A stretch of DNA of 64,000 bases from Ectobacillus ponti (lineage in GTDB: Bacteria; Bacillota; Bacilli; Bacillales; Bacillaceae_G): the NCBI RefSeq assembly GCF_024294785.1, contig NZ_JANCLT010000003.1, positions 141,037 through 205,036 of the forward strand, given 5' to 3'. How positions within the stretch are numbered: the first letter of the stretch is position 1; every line of letters starts with the position of its first letter. The notes beneath the pieces were generated by a model, which made no database searches, was not told where the DNA came from, and saw only the letters and a list, made by a program, of their open reading frames with translations. Both the position numbers and the translations under genes were made by a program. Below, one piece after another: positions 8,166 to 17,747 of the stretch.

Positions 8166-10568
8166 ATGTTTGAAAATAAGGAGCAGTTTCAGGCTGCCTT
8201 CAAAAGACGGCTGGAGACATGGTTTGGCAAACGGTTTGAGGATTCCACCCTGCAGGAGCAGTACCATACGCTTGGCTATATGATCCGCGAGCATGTCAGT
8301 GGAGACTGGATTGCCAATAATGAAAAAATCCGCTCAGGCGGCAAAAAGCAGTTGTACTATCTGTCTATTGAGTTTCTCATCGGCCGGCTGCTTGGAAGCA
8401 ATTTGCTGAATCTCGGAATCCGCGAGGTGGTGGATAAGGGGCTGCGCGACTTGGGCATTTCCCTGCCGGAGGTCGAAGAATTTGAGGATGATGCGGGCCT
8501 TGGAAACGGGGGCCTGGGCCGTTTGGCTGCCTGCTTCCTCGATTCGCTTGCTTCTCTTGATTATCCGGGGCACGGCTCCTGCATCCGCTATCGCCATGGA
8601 TTATTCGAGCAGCGCATTGTGAACGGCTATCAGGTGGAATATCCGGACCAATGGCTGCTGCACGGGTATGTATGGGAGGTGCGCCGCCCGGATGAGAGTG
8701 TGGAAGTGAACTTCTGGGGCGAGGTGAAGACGGAGGAGATTGATGGCCGTCTTGGATTCCGCCATGTGAATGCCGAGACAGTGCTGGCGGTGCCGAGCGA
8801 CATTCCGGTGGTCGGCTATGGCACGGAGACAGTCAATACCCTGCGGCTGTGGAATGCAGAGCCGAATCCGCGCCAAAGCGTGTTCCGGACAAACCTGATG
8901 GACTACCGGCGGGCCACAGACAGCATTACAGAGTTTCTGTACCCGGATGACACGCATGATGAAGGGAAAATATTGCGGCTGAAGCAGCAGTATTTCCTTG
9001 TGTCCGCCAGCCTGCACAGCATCATCCGCACCTATCTGAAGCAGCACCGGGGCATCCGGCAGCTGCATGAGCATGTGGCGATTCATATTAACGACACACA
9101 TCCGGTGCTGGCCATTCCGGAGCTGATGCGCCTGCTGCTGGATGAGCATGGGCTCGGCTGGGATGAAGCCTGGGAGATTACGACGAAAACAATGTCCTAC
9201 ACGAACCATACGACGCTTTCCGAGGCCCTGGAAAAATGGCCGATCCGTCTGTTTCAGCCGCTGCTGCCGCGCATCTTCCTGATTGTACAGGAAATCAATG
9301 AGCGGTTCTGCCGGGCATTGTGGGAGCGCTATCCGGGAGATTGGCAGCGGATTGAGCATATGGCCATTGTGGCGCATGATGTGGTGAAAATGGCGCATCT
9401 GGCCATTGCGGGAACCTACAGCGTCAATGGCGTGGCGCCGCTGCATACGGAGATTTTAAAAAATCGGGAAATGAACTTGTTTTATCAGTACGAGCCGCAC
9501 AAGTTCAACAATAAAACGAATGGCATCACCCACCGGCGCTGGCTTATGAAGGCCAATCCGCGTCTGGCGGAGACGATTACAGAGCTGATCGGGGATGGCT
9601 GGAAGCGGGATCCGGATCAGCTGCAGCAGCTGCAGGCCTATGTGGATGATGCCGGCTTGCAGGACCGCGCCTATACAATCAAGCAAATGCAAAAGCGGAA
9701 GCTTGCGGATTTCATTCAGCGCCGCTATGACATTGCGGTGGATGAGAACTCAGTTTTTGATGTGCAGATTAAACGGCTGCACGGGTACAAGCGGCAGCTG
9801 CTCAATGTGCTGCATATCATCTCGCTGTACAATCACCTGAAGGAGCATCCGAATTCCTGTCTGGATGTGCCGCGAACCTTCATCTTCGGGGCGAAGGCAT
9901 CTCCGGGCTACTATGTGGCGAAAAAGGTGATCAAGCTGATCAATGCGGTGGCCGAGCGGGTGAATGGGGATCCGCGGACACGGGACATGCTGAAGGTAAT
10001 TTTTATTGAAAACTATAACGTGTCGCTGGCCGAGCTTATTATCCCCGCTGCCAATGTCAGTGAACAGATTTCCACGGCATCGAAGGAAGCATCCGGCACC
10101 GGCAATATGAAGTTCATGCTCAACGGTGCACTGACAATCGGCACGATGGATGGCGCCAATGTCGATATTTTTGAACGTGTCGGCTACGATAATTTCTTCC
10201 TGTTCGGGCTGCGCTCGGAGGAAGTGCTGAGCTATTACCAGAACGGCGGCTACAATGCTTGGGAGTATTATCATAACAGCCCGGTGCTGCAGCAGATTAT
10301 GAACCAGATCACGAACGGTTCCTTCGGCGGAACGGCCTATGAGTACGGTCCGATTTATGACTCACTGCTGACGGAAAATGATCCGTATTTTGTACTGCGT
10401 GATTTCCAAGCCTATAAGGAGGCGCAGGAGCGGGTGGCCATGTGCTACAGCAACCGCCCCGTCTGGCAGCGCATGAGTTTGGTGAACATTGCGAATGCCG
10501 GCTACTTTTCATCTGACCGGACGATTGAGGAGTATGTGAAGGACATTTGGCATTTGGAGAAGCTGTAA
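8166..10568 (+). CDS. glgP: Glycogen/maltodextrin phosphorylase (GT35)
   Basis: 800-aa PLP-dependent alpha-glucan phosphorylase releasing glucose 1-phosphate from the non-reducing ends of alpha-1,4-glucans. Hallmarks are EDAGLGNGGLGRLAACFLDS near residue 110, NDTHPVLAIPELMR, and the PLP-lysine region EASGTGNMKFMLNGALTIGT near residue 640. The start is taken as ATG 8166 (MFENKEQF), after AAGGAG 11 bases upstream; upstream in-frame starts would add residues that do not look like the family. No glgBCDA genes are adjacent. The maltodextrin cluster alongside suggests it degrades imported dextrins, but a glycogen role remains possible. Confidence 0.93.
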   Translation: MFENKEQFQAAFKRRLETWFGKRFEDSTLQEQYHTLGYMIREHVSGDWIANNEKIRSGGKKQLYYLSIEFLIGRLLGSNLLNLGIREVVDKGLRDLGISLPEVEEFEDDAGLGNGGLGRLAACFLDSLASLDYPGHGSCIRYRHGLFEQRIVNGYQVEYPDQWLLHGYVWEVRRPDESVEVNFWGEVKTEEIDGRLGFRHVNAETVLAVPSDIPVVGYGTETVNTLRLWNAEPNPRQSVFRTNLMDYRRATDSITEFLYPDDTHDEGKILRLKQQYFLVSASLHSIIRTYLKQHRGIRQLHEHVAIHINDTHPVLAIPELMRLLLDEHGLGWDEAWEITTKTMSYTNHTTLSEALEKWPIRLFQPLLPRIFLIVQEINERFCRALWERYPGDWQRIEHMAIVAHDVVKMAHLAIAGTYSVNGVAPLHTEILKNREMNLFYQYEPHKFNNKTNGITHRRWLMKANPRLAETITELIGDGWKRDPDQLQQLQAYVDDAGLQDRAYTIKQMQKRKLADFIQRRYDIAVDENSVFDVQIKRLHGYKRQLLNVLHIISLYNHLKEHPNSCLDVPRTFIFGAKASPGYYVAKKVIKLINAVAERVNGDPRTRDMLKVIFIENYNVSLAELIIPAANVSEQISTASKEASGTGNMKFMLNGALTIGTMDGANVDIFERVGYDNFFLFGLRSEEVLSYYQNGGYNAWEYYHNSPVLQQIMNQITNGSFGGTAYEYGPIYDSLLTENDPYFVLRDFQAYKEAQERVAMCYSNRPVWQRMSLVNIANAGYFSSDRTIEEYVKDIWHLEKL

Positions 10569-10576
10569 AGCGCAGA

Positions 10577-10608
10577 AAAAAAGAGGGGCAGATTTGCCCC
10601 TCTTGCTT
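10577..10608. terminator. Bidirectional terminator between glgP and neopullulanase genes
   Basis: Ten-base stem AAGAGGGGCA / TGCCCCTCTT with loop GATT, A-run to the left and T-rich sequence to the right. It sits between convergent genes. Confidence 0.9.
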
Positions 10609-12352
10609 ATTTTACAGTTAATACTTGATACCCGTGAGGCGCGACAGTCAATGTGCTTCCTGTCGGCTTCTCGCCTGTGAACAGGTCGGATGCGCCGGCG
10701 AATGCCTCAGGAATAGTCACTGTTACCGGCTCATCGGAGTTGTTCAGTGTGAACAGCAGCGTTTCGCTTGCCGCTGTCTTGGTGTACATCACATAGTTTT
10801 TGCTGCTGTCAGCTGTTACGAAGCGGAAGGTGCCGCGGTTGCCGAAGGCTTCATTCTCCTTGCGCAGACGGATCAGGGAAGAGAGGAAGCCGAACATGTC
10901 ACGGTCCTGCTTTTCCTGGTCCCAAATCATGCACTTGCGGCAGCCTGGATCCTGCTCGCCTGTCATGGCGATTTCGTCGCCATAATAGATGCAAGGTGTG
11001 CCGGAGGAGGACAGAAGGAACAGGAAGAGCTGCTTCATTTTGTCCTTGTTGTCATCACACACTGTCAGGATGCGCGGTGTATCGTGGCTTCCCAGCAGGT
11101 TGAAGGCAACCTCGGAAGCGTTCTCCGGGTACATAATCATCGCATCAGTTGTCCGGTAAGTGAACTCTTCAGCTGAGATTTCATCCTTCGCAAAGTATTG
11201 GATGGCCGCATGGGTGTAAGGGTAGTTCATTACGGCATCAAACTGGTCGCCCTGCAGCCAGGCCATGGAATCATGCCAGATTTCGCCGAGGATATAGACA
11301 TCCTTTTTGATTGCTTTCACTTCTTTGCGGAATTCACGCCAGAAGTCATGGGATACCTCGTTGGCAACGTCCAGGCGCCAGCCGTCAATGTCAAACTCGC
11401 GCACCCAATAGCGTCCGACCTCCAACAAATATTCCCGGAGCTCCGGATTGGAGGTGTTCAGCTTCGGCATCATGTGGGTGAAGGCAAATGTGTCATAGTT
11501 CGGCATCGGCTCTGTTTGCACAGGATAGTCCCATACATAGAACCAATCCTTGTACTTGGACTTCTCTCCATTTTCCAAGACATCCTGGAATTGCGGGAAA
11601 TAGAAGCCGCTGTGGTTGAATACAGCATCGAGCATGATTTTAATGCCGTTTTGATGGCACAGTTCGATCATGCGCTTGAAGGTCTCCTTATCGCCAAACT
11701 GCTCATCAATTTCCATATAATCAACCGTATCATATTTGTGGTTTGTTGTTGCCTTAAAGATCGGAGTGAAGTAAATTCCGGTTATGCCGAGCTCCGCCAG
11801 ATGGTCGATATGGTCGATGACCCCTTGGAAGTCGCCGCCGAAGAAGTTGGTCGGCGTCGGTTCCGCGCTGCCCCATGGCAGGGCGCCCTTCGGATCATTG
11901 GAGGCATCGCCGTTTGCAAAGCGTTCCGGGAAAATCTGATACCAAACCGTGTCGCGCACCCAATCCGGAGCATCGAAAATGTCCTCTGCATTTAAATAAG
12001 GGAAGCAGAAGTAGGGGGCTGTATCCTTTTTAAAGATTTCCGTGAAGAATTCTTTCTCTGTATATACGAGTGTTTCTTTGCCGTCTGTCAGCTGGAATCC
12101 GTAGCGGAGGCGGCGGAAGTCCGGCTGAATCTCCGCATACCAGTAATCGAACAGGCCGGTTGTGCCAATTTTCTCCATCGGCTTTGTCTTGCATTGCCAC
12201 TCGCCTTCTGCCCAATCATAGGGATCGCCATGGATGAGTGTGGCTTCTGTCGCGTCATCCTTTTTCGTGCGCAGGCGAATATGCAGTGTTTTTTTATCGT
12301 AGACGTAGGCATAGTTGGATTTCGGACGGTGGTAAATGGCTTCTCTTAGCAT
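10607..12352 (-). CDS. Neopullulanase/cyclomaltodextrinase (GH13), cytosolic
   Basis: 581-aa GH13 enzyme with no signal peptide, cleaving imported maltodextrins, cyclodextrins or pullulan fragments. The N-terminal about 120 residues form the CBM34-like domain of this subfamily (MLREAIYHRPKSNYAYVYD). Catalytic motifs are DGWRLDVAN (nucleophile Asp), ILGEIWHD (acid/base Glu) and LLGSHDTPR (stabilising Asp). ATG 12352 has GGAGGA six bases upstream. It diverges from mdxEFG, and an operator-like palindrome lies just upstream. B. subtilis has an equivalent maltogenic amylase beside mdxEFG. Confidence 0.93.
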   Translation of the reverse strand: MLREAIYHRPKSNYAYVYDKKTLHIRLRTKKDDATEATLIHGDPYDWAEGEWQCKTKPMEKIGTTGLFDYWYAEIQPDFRRLRYGFQLTDGKETLVYTEKEFFTEIFKKDTAPYFCFPYLNAEDIFDAPDWVRDTVWYQIFPERFANGDASNDPKGALPWGSAEPTPTNFFGGDFQGVIDHIDHLAELGITGIYFTPIFKATTNHKYDTVDYMEIDEQFGDKETFKRMIELCHQNGIKIMLDAVFNHSGFYFPQFQDVLENGEKSKYKDWFYVWDYPVQTEPMPNYDTFAFTHMMPKLNTSNPELREYLLEVGRYWVREFDIDGWRLDVANEVSHDFWREFRKEVKAIKKDVYILGEIWHDSMAWLQGDQFDAVMNYPYTHAAIQYFAKDEISAEEFTYRTTDAMIMYPENASEVAFNLLGSHDTPRILTVCDDNKDKMKQLFLFLLSSSGTPCIYYGDEIAMTGEQDPGCRKCMIWDQEKQDRDMFGFLSSLIRLRKENEAFGNRGTFRFVTADSSKNYVMYTKTAASETLLFTLNNSDEPVTVTIPEAFAGASDLFTGEKPTGSTLTVAPHGYQVLTVK

Positions 12353-12382
12353 CCTTATTCCTCCATATATAGAAGATATAGA

Positions 12383-12400
12383 AAGGCAAACGATTGCCTT
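12383..12400. promoter_or_regulatory. LacI-type operator upstream of neopullulanase gene
   Basis: AAGGCAAACGATTGCCTT has 7-base arms AAGGCAA / TTGCCTT around ACGA. It lies just downstream of a plausible minus-strand promoter (TTGACT 12434-12439, 17-base spacer, TAACCT 12411-12416). Its GCAAnCGnTTGC core recurs near mdxE and maltose phosphorylase, so the LacI-family regulator at 17887 is the likely ligand. Confidence 0.65.
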
Positions 12401-12544
12401 ATCATGTTTTAGGTTAGTACCTCTGGTCGGGAAAGTCAATTATGAAAGCGCCAATTTTTGGGTAACGATTCCAGTTTTTTGGAAATGTCGTTCGCATTTA
12501 AGTAATATTTTGTCGGAATGTGTTCTCTAATCTGAAAAAAACAC

Positions 12545-12574
12545 TTGAATAAAAAAGATTCATAGTTGTATAAT
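12545..12574 (+). promoter_or_regulatory. Promoter of mdxEFG
   Basis: TTGAAT (12545-12550), 18-base spacer, TATAAT (12569-12574). Two operator-like sites follow directly downstream, at a distance fit for roadblock repression. Confidence 0.7.
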
Positions 12575-12587
12575 AAGGTCATGAAAG

Positions 12588-12603
12588 GTGCAAACGTTTT
12601 CAC
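12588..12603. promoter_or_regulatory. cre-like / LacI-family operator 1 at mdxE
   Basis: GTGCAAACGTTTTCAC matches the 14-base core of the CcpA cre consensus TGNNARCGNWWWCA and also resembles the local GCAAACG operator. It starts at about +8 from the mdxE promoter. Confidence 0.6.
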
Positions 12604-12630
12604 TTGTTTTGCAATTTTTTTTGCACGGTG

Positions 12631-12648
12631 TGTGCAAACGTTTGAACA
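12631..12648. promoter_or_regulatory. LacI-family operator 2 at mdxE
   Basis: TGTGCAAACGTTTGAACA is an imperfect palindrome sharing GCAAACGTTT with the other sites. It deviates from the cre consensus, so it better fits the dedicated LacI regulator. Confidence 0.5.
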
Positions 12649-12693
12649 TTTTAATCTCATTCACTCACATCATTAGGAGAGGGGTTTTACCTT

Positions 12694-13959
12694 ATGAAGA
12701 AAGCAAAAGCGCTATCTCTAGTTGCAATTCCGGCTTTAGCGGCAGGAATGCTGGCTGGCTGCGGACCAAAGGACGAAGGCAATAAGACGGCAACTGACAA
12801 CAAGAGTGCGAGCAGCTCCAAGGAATTGCTTGTTTGGGAAGACAAGGACAAGGTGAACGGCATTAAGGATGCAGTTGCACAGTTCGAGAAGGACAACAAC
12901 ATTAAGGTAAAAATTAAAGAGATCGGCACAACTGACCAGGTTAAGCAGCTCCGCCTTGATGGGCCGGCCGGCAAAGGCCCGGACGTAATCACGATCCCGC
13001 ATGACCAAATCGGCGGCGCGGTAACAGAGGGCTTGCTTGCAGAACTGAAATCTGACAAGTCTGTGACAGACAAGTTCACAGAATCCTCCATCTCAGCTGA
13101 AACATTCCAGGGCAAGCTGTACGGCCTTCCAAAGGCAACAGAAACGCCTGTATTTATTTACAACAAAAAGCTGATGCCGCAGGATCAGGTTCCGAAAACA
13201 TTGGAAGATCTGTATACCTTCTCCAAGGGCTTCACAAAAGACGGCAACTACGGCTTCCTGGCATTGTGGGATAACTTCTACTTTGCAGAAGGCATCATGG
13301 CAGGCTACGGCGGCTACGTATTCGAAAATAACAACGGCACACTGGATCCAACAAAGCTTGGCTTGAACAATGCCGGCTCCGTACAAGGTGCGGAATTTAT
13401 CACAAAATGGTACAAGGAAGGCTTGTTCCCGAAAGGTATCATCGGCGAAAAGGGCGGCTCTCAGCTTGATGCGCTGTTCAACGAAGGCAAAGTTGCCGCT
13501 GTTATGAACGGACCATGGGCATTCCAAGGCTATGGCAACGCAAAGATCGATTACGGTGTAGCGCCAATGCCGAAGCTTGCGAACGGCCAGCCAGTAAAGA
13601 CATTCATGGGCGTAAAAGGCTACCATGTAACGTCCTTCTCCAAGAAACAAGATTTGGCACAGAAGTTCATCGAGTTCATCACGAACGAAGAGAACTCCAA
13701 GAAGCGCTTTGAAGCAACAAAGGAAATTCCGCCTGTGAAGACAGTAATCGATTCTATTACTGACGAAGCTTCCAAGGCAGTTGCCGAGCAATCCAAGGTT
13801 GCAGTCCCAATGCCGAACATTCCGGAAATGGGCGAAGTATGGACACCGGCTGCAAGCGCGCTTCAGCTGATGATCAACAAGGGCACCGCTCCGCAAAAAG
13901 CGCTTGACGATGCTGTGAAGCAAATTGAGACAAACATTAAGACAAACCATAAAAAATAA
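12694..13959 (+). CDS. mdxE: Maltodextrin-binding lipoprotein MdxE
   Basis: 421-aa solute-binding protein of an ABC sugar importer, anchored to the outer face of the membrane. A signal peptide ends in the lipobox LAGC (MKKAKALSLVAIPALAAGMLAGC), followed by a Ser/Lys/Asn-rich linker, then an MBP-like domain (LLVWEDKDKVNGIKDAVAQF, GKLYGLPKATETPVFIYNK, GPWAFQGYG, MGVKGYHVTSFSKK). First gene of mdxE-mdxF-mdxG-amylase; a hairpin separates it from mdxF and probably keeps its transcript more abundant. Confidence 0.95.
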   Translation: MKKAKALSLVAIPALAAGMLAGCGPKDEGNKTATDNKSASSSKELLVWEDKDKVNGIKDAVAQFEKDNNIKVKIKEIGTTDQVKQLRLDGPAGKGPDVITIPHDQIGGAVTEGLLAELKSDKSVTDKFTESSISAETFQGKLYGLPKATETPVFIYNKKLMPQDQVPKTLEDLYTFSKGFTKDGNYGFLALWDNFYFAEGIMAGYGGYVFENNNGTLDPTKLGLNNAGSVQGAEFITKWYKEGLFPKGIIGEKGGSQLDALFNEGKVAAVMNGPWAFQGYGNAKIDYGVAPMPKLANGQPVKTFMGVKGYHVTSFSKKQDLAQKFIEFITNEENSKKRFEATKEIPPVKTVIDSITDEASKAVAEQSKVAVPMPNIPEMGEVWTPAASALQLMINKGTAPQKALDDAVKQIETNIKTNHKK

Positions 13960-13973
13960 GTAGACTCAACTGC

Positions 13974-14006
13974 ATTTGTACCCCTTCGCATGGGAGGGGT
14001 ACAAAT
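13974..14006 (+). other. Intercistronic hairpin between mdxE and mdxF
   Basis: Twelve-base stem ATTTGTACCCCT / AGGGGTACAAAT with a 9-base loop and no T-run afterwards. This suits mRNA stabilisation or partial attenuation that favours the binding-protein transcript. Confidence 0.75.
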
Positions 14007-14053
14007 ACCTATTTATAGCGGGTGATGAGTAAGAGAAGGGGGAACCCAGAGAA

Positions 14054-15346
14054 ATGGAAGGCATTGTACAACCAACTAACAGCTCAAAGCATGCAAAAAC
14101 AGCGATGCTGCTGTCCATCATTCCCGGACTTGGCCAGCTGTATAACCGCCAGATCGTAAAAGGAATTGCACTGCTTGTATTGACCGCATCTTTCTTCATT
14201 GTATTTCAAGATTTGTTAAACATGGGCTTGTGGGGCATTGTGACACTCGGTACAGAAGTGCCGCGCGACCACTCTATATTCCTGCTGGTAAAAGGGATTC
14301 TGGCCGTCATTGTGCTGCTGTTCGGTCTCGGTGTTTACGCGTTCAACCTGCGTGATGCCTATGTGAATGGGAGAAAGCGCGATCACGGTGAACGGCTCAA
14401 CTCGGTAAGAGAGCAGTTCCACAATTTGATGGATAATGGTTTCCCTTATTTGATGATTACTCCGGGATTCATTCTTCTTGTCTTCGTTGTTGTATTCCCG
14501 ATCATCTTCGTAATCCTGCTTGGCTTCACAAACTATGATTTGTACCATTCCCCGCCGGCGAAGCTCGTTGACTGGGTTGGCTTGCAGAACTTTGTAGAAG
14601 TCTTTACACTTCCGCTGTGGCGCGATACCTTCATCAATGTGCTTGGATGGACATTGGCATGGACGTTTATCGCGACAACACTGCAGGTGGCGCTTGGTGT
14701 ATTCCTGGCCATCTTGGTGAATCAGCCTGATTTAAAAGGGAAAGCGATCATCCGGACCATCTTCATTCTGCCTTGGGCTGTTCCGGCATTCGTATCCATT
14801 CTCGTGTTTGCAGGTATGTTTAACGAATCTTTTGGTGCAATTAACCTACAGGTTTTAAGTATGCTTGGAATCGATCCCAAGCCGTGGATGACCGATCCGC
14901 TGTACACACGGATCGCCGTCATTCTCATTCAAATGTGGCTCGGCTTCCCATTCATCTTCTCCATGGTGACAGGGGTGCTGCAGGCCATTCCGGCTGACTT
15001 GTACGAAGCTGCGACAATCGACGGCGCTTCCGCATGGCAGAAGTTCACGAAGATTACGCTGCCGCTTGTTTTGTTTGCGACAGCGCCAATTATGATTACG
15101 CAGTATACCTTTAACTTCAATAACTTCAATATTATTTACTTGTTCAACGGCGGCGGACCGGCTGTGGAAAACCAAAACGCCGGCGGAACGGATATCCTGA
15201 TTTCCTGGATTTACAGCCTGACGATGACATCTTCTCAATATGGAAAGGCGGCAGCCATCACGCTTCTTCTGTCTCTTGTCGTCATTACTGTGGCGCTGTG
15301 GCAGTTCCGCAGAACAAAATCATTCCAAGAAGAGGACATGATGTAA
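14054..15346 (+). CDS. mdxF: Maltodextrin ABC transporter permease MdxF
   Basis: 430-aa MalF-type permease. The N-terminal part has extra membrane segments beginning LLSIIPGLGQLYNRQIVKG. The second half carries the permease domain, with the EAA loop EAATIDGASAWQKFTKITLPL that contacts the ATPase. ATG 14054 follows a GGGGGAA-type ribosome site. mdxG starts two bases after its stop. As in other Bacillus sugar importers no ATPase gene is present; a shared MsmX-like ATPase elsewhere is expected. Confidence 0.94.
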   Translation: MEGIVQPTNSSKHAKTAMLLSIIPGLGQLYNRQIVKGIALLVLTASFFIVFQDLLNMGLWGIVTLGTEVPRDHSIFLLVKGILAVIVLLFGLGVYAFNLRDAYVNGRKRDHGERLNSVREQFHNLMDNGFPYLMITPGFILLVFVVVFPIIFVILLGFTNYDLYHSPPAKLVDWVGLQNFVEVFTLPLWRDTFINVLGWTLAWTFIATTLQVALGVFLAILVNQPDLKGKAIIRTIFILPWAVPAFVSILVFAGMFNESFGAINLQVLSMLGIDPKPWMTDPLYTRIAVILIQMWLGFPFIFSMVTGVLQAIPADLYEAATIDGASAWQKFTKITLPLVLFATAPIMITQYTFNFNNFNIIYLFNGGGPAVENQNAGGTDILISWIYSLTMTSSQYGKAAAITLLLSLVVITVALWQFRRTKSFQEEDMM

Positions 15347-15347
15347 G

Positions 15348-16190
15348 ATGAATTTAAAAACACAAAAAACAATTCGACTGACGCTTTCGTATCTTGTGGT
15401 TTTGGTGATGGCTGTTGTGATTTTTTATCCGCTGCTGTGGATTGTCGGTTCGTCCTTCAATCCAGGCGACAGCTTGTCCGGTTCTTCCATGATCCCGAAG
15501 CATGCAACGCTCGACCACTACCGGGATTTGTTTGACCAAAGCAAAAACAATTATTTGCTCTGGTACTGGAATACGCTGAAGATTTGTATTGCGACCATGT
15601 TCTTCTCTGTGCTGGCCATCAGCTTCACCGCGTATGCTTTTTCCCGCTACCGCTTTGTGGGGCGCAAAAACGGCTTGGTTACATTTTTGATTTTGCAGAT
15701 GGTGCCGAACTTCTCGGCGTTGATTGCCCTGTTCGTATTGGGCCAATTAACAGGCTTGCTGGATACACATCTTGGTTTGATTCTCATCTATGTGGGCGGA
15801 GCCATTCCAATGAACACATGGCTTATGAAGGGATATTTGGATACCATTCCGAAGGAGCTTGATGAGTCAGCGCGCATTGACGGCGCAGGACATTTCCGGA
15901 TTTTCTGGCAGATTGTCATGCCGCTGGCAAAGCCGATTATCGCCGTTGTTGCGTTGTTCAACTTCATCGGCCCATTCACTGACTTTATCCTGGCCAAGAT
16001 TTTCATTCGCTCAGAAGAGAAATATACGTTGGCAATTGGACTGTATGATATGATTTCCAAAGAATTCGGAAATCAGTTCACAGAATTCGCTGCAGGGTCT
16101 GTCCTAATTGCCCTTCCAATTGCTATACTGTTCTTATCCCTGCAAAAGTACTTTGTCTCCGGTTTGACGGCAGGCGGTACGAAGGGGTAA
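15348..16190 (+). CDS. mdxG: Maltodextrin ABC transporter permease MdxG
   Basis: 280-aa MalG-type permease with six membrane segments and the EAA loop ELDESARIDGAGHFRIFWQIVMPLAKP. The start lies two bases after the mdxF stop, so translation is likely coupled. The amylase gene follows 24 bases after its end with no terminator between. Confidence 0.94.
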   Translation: MNLKTQKTIRLTLSYLVVLVMAVVIFYPLLWIVGSSFNPGDSLSGSSMIPKHATLDHYRDLFDQSKNNYLLWYWNTLKICIATMFFSVLAISFTAYAFSRYRFVGRKNGLVTFLILQMVPNFSALIALFVLGQLTGLLDTHLGLILIYVGGAIPMNTWLMKGYLDTIPKELDESARIDGAGHFRIFWQIVMPLAKPIIAVVALFNFIGPFTDFILAKIFIRSEEKYTLAIGLYDMISKEFGNQFTEFAAGSVLIALPIAILFLSLQKYFVSGLTAGGTKG

Positions 16191-16214
16191 GAAGACTGGG
16201 GAGGAGGAACGGAG

Positions 16215-17747
16215 ATGCGCAAAGCTATAACGCTGCTGTTGCTGATTCCGTTTCTTCTTTTTTATGCACTTCCCGCAGAAGCTGCTGAAAAAGAAGAGAG
16301 ACACTGGCAGGATGAATCCATCTATTTTATCATGGTGGACCGTTTTCAAAACGGCAATCCGGCAAATGACGGCAAGGATGCAGATCCGACAGATTTAAAG
16401 TCTTACACGGGGGGCGATCTGAAAGGGGTTACAGACCGTCTCGATTACATTCAGAAAATGGGGTTTACGGCCATCTGGCTGACGCCGGTCGTGGATAATG
16501 TCGACGGCGGGTATCACGGCTATTGGCCGAAGGATTTCAGCAAGGTGGACGAGCACTTCGGCACCATGGAGGATATGAAAAAGCTTGTGAAAGAGGCGCA
16601 TAAGCGGAACATGAAGGTCATCTTGGATTATGTCGCCAACCACACCGGCCCGAACCATCCGTGGCTGAACGATCCGGCAAAGAAGGACTGGTTCCACCCG
16701 CAGCAGGACATTACAAACTGGGATGATCAGACGGAGCTGGAGAACAACTGGCTGTTCGGCCTCCCGGATTTGAACCATGAAAATCCTGATGTCCGAAAAT
16801 TCTTAATTGACAATGCGAAATATTGGATTAAAGAGACTGGAGTGGATGGCTTCCGCCTGGATGCCATTAAGCATATTCCGAAGGATTTCCTGAAGGAATT
16901 CGTTTCGTCCATTAAAAAGGAGTATCCGAATTTCTTCTTCATCGGCGAGGTGCTTTCCGAGGATCCGAAATATGTGTCCGAATATAAGGATACAGGCATT
17001 GACGCCTTTTTGAATTACCCGTATTATAAGGAAATTACGGATGCCTTCAGCAAGCCCGGGGTGTCGCCGGATCGGCTGTATAATGAGTGGGAGCGCGATC
17101 AGCAGCTGTATCAGGACCCGTACATGCTTGGCACATTTATTGATAATCACGACCAGGTGCGCTTTACCCGCGTGGCACTGGAAAACAAGCAGTATCCGCC
17201 GAAGCGGCTGCGTATGGCTTTAACCTATCTCTTGACATCGCCCGGCATTCCCATCATGTACTATGGAACGGAAATTGCCCTTGATGGCGGCCCGGACCCG
17301 GACAACCGCCGGATCATGGACTTTAAAACAGATAAGGATTTTCAGGATTATATCTCGAAATTGGGCGAGCTGCGCCAACAGCTGCCGTCGCTTCGTCGCG
17401 GCACCTTTGAAATGCTGTATGATCAGGATGGCATGAGCGTGTTCAAGCGCACATATGAAAAGGAAACGACTGTCATCGCCATCAACAACACAACGGAGAC
17501 GAAAAAGGTGACTTTATCGAGCGGGCAGTTGGCCGCAAATAAAGAGCTGCGTGGCCTTTTGTCAGATGACCTTGTACGCGAGGAGAATGGCTCCTATGCT
17601 CTCGTGCTGAAGCGGGAGACGGCAAATGTATATGCTTTGGCAGAGCGCACCGGCTTAAACTGGGGCTTCATCGGCGCCATCGCCGGCGTATATGTGCTGT
17701 TTACCATTTTCCTGATTCTTGCGAGAAGGCGGCGCAAGAAGAATTAG
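16215..17747 (+). CDS. Secreted, membrane-tethered alpha-amylase (GH13)
   Basis: 510-aa alpha-amylase acting outside the membrane. A signal peptide (MRKAITLLLLIPFLLFYALPAEAAE, cleavage near AEA|AEK) precedes the GH13 barrel: YFIMVDRFQNG, DYVANHTGP, nucleophile Asp in DGFRLDAIKH (about residue 217), acid/base Glu in FIGEVLSED (about 244) and NHDQVRF (about 310). The C-terminus has a single membrane helix (WGFIGAIAGVYVLFTIFLIL) followed by ARRRRKKN, so the enzyme should remain tethered facing out, beside the MdxE lipoprotein. It is the last gene of the mdxEFG operon. Confidence 0.93.
   Translation: MRKAITLLLLIPFLLFYALPAEAAEKEERHWQDESIYFIMVDRFQNGNPANDGKDADPTDLKSYTGGDLKGVTDRLDYIQKMGFTAIWLTPVVDNVDGGYHGYWPKDFSKVDEHFGTMEDMKKLVKEAHKRNMKVILDYVANHTGPNHPWLNDPAKKDWFHPQQDITNWDDQTELENNWLFGLPDLNHENPDVRKFLIDNAKYWIKETGVDGFRLDAIKHIPKDFLKEFVSSIKKEYPNFFFIGEVLSEDPKYVSEYKDTGIDAFLNYPYYKEITDAFSKPGVSPDRLYNEWERDQQLYQDPYMLGTFIDNHDQVRFTRVALENKQYPPKRLRMALTYLLTSPGIPIMYYGTEIALDGGPDPDNRRIMDFKTDKDFQDYISKLGELRQQLPSLRRGTFEMLYDQDGMSVFKRTYEKETTVIAINNTTETKKVTLSSGQLAANKELRGLLSDDLVREENGSYALVLKRETANVYALAERTGLNWGFIGAIAGVYVLFTIFLILARRRRKKN

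Noticed and set aside
8601-9446. 281-codon frame antisense to glgP
   Set aside because: Shadow of a conserved phosphorylase; composition typical of antisense translation.
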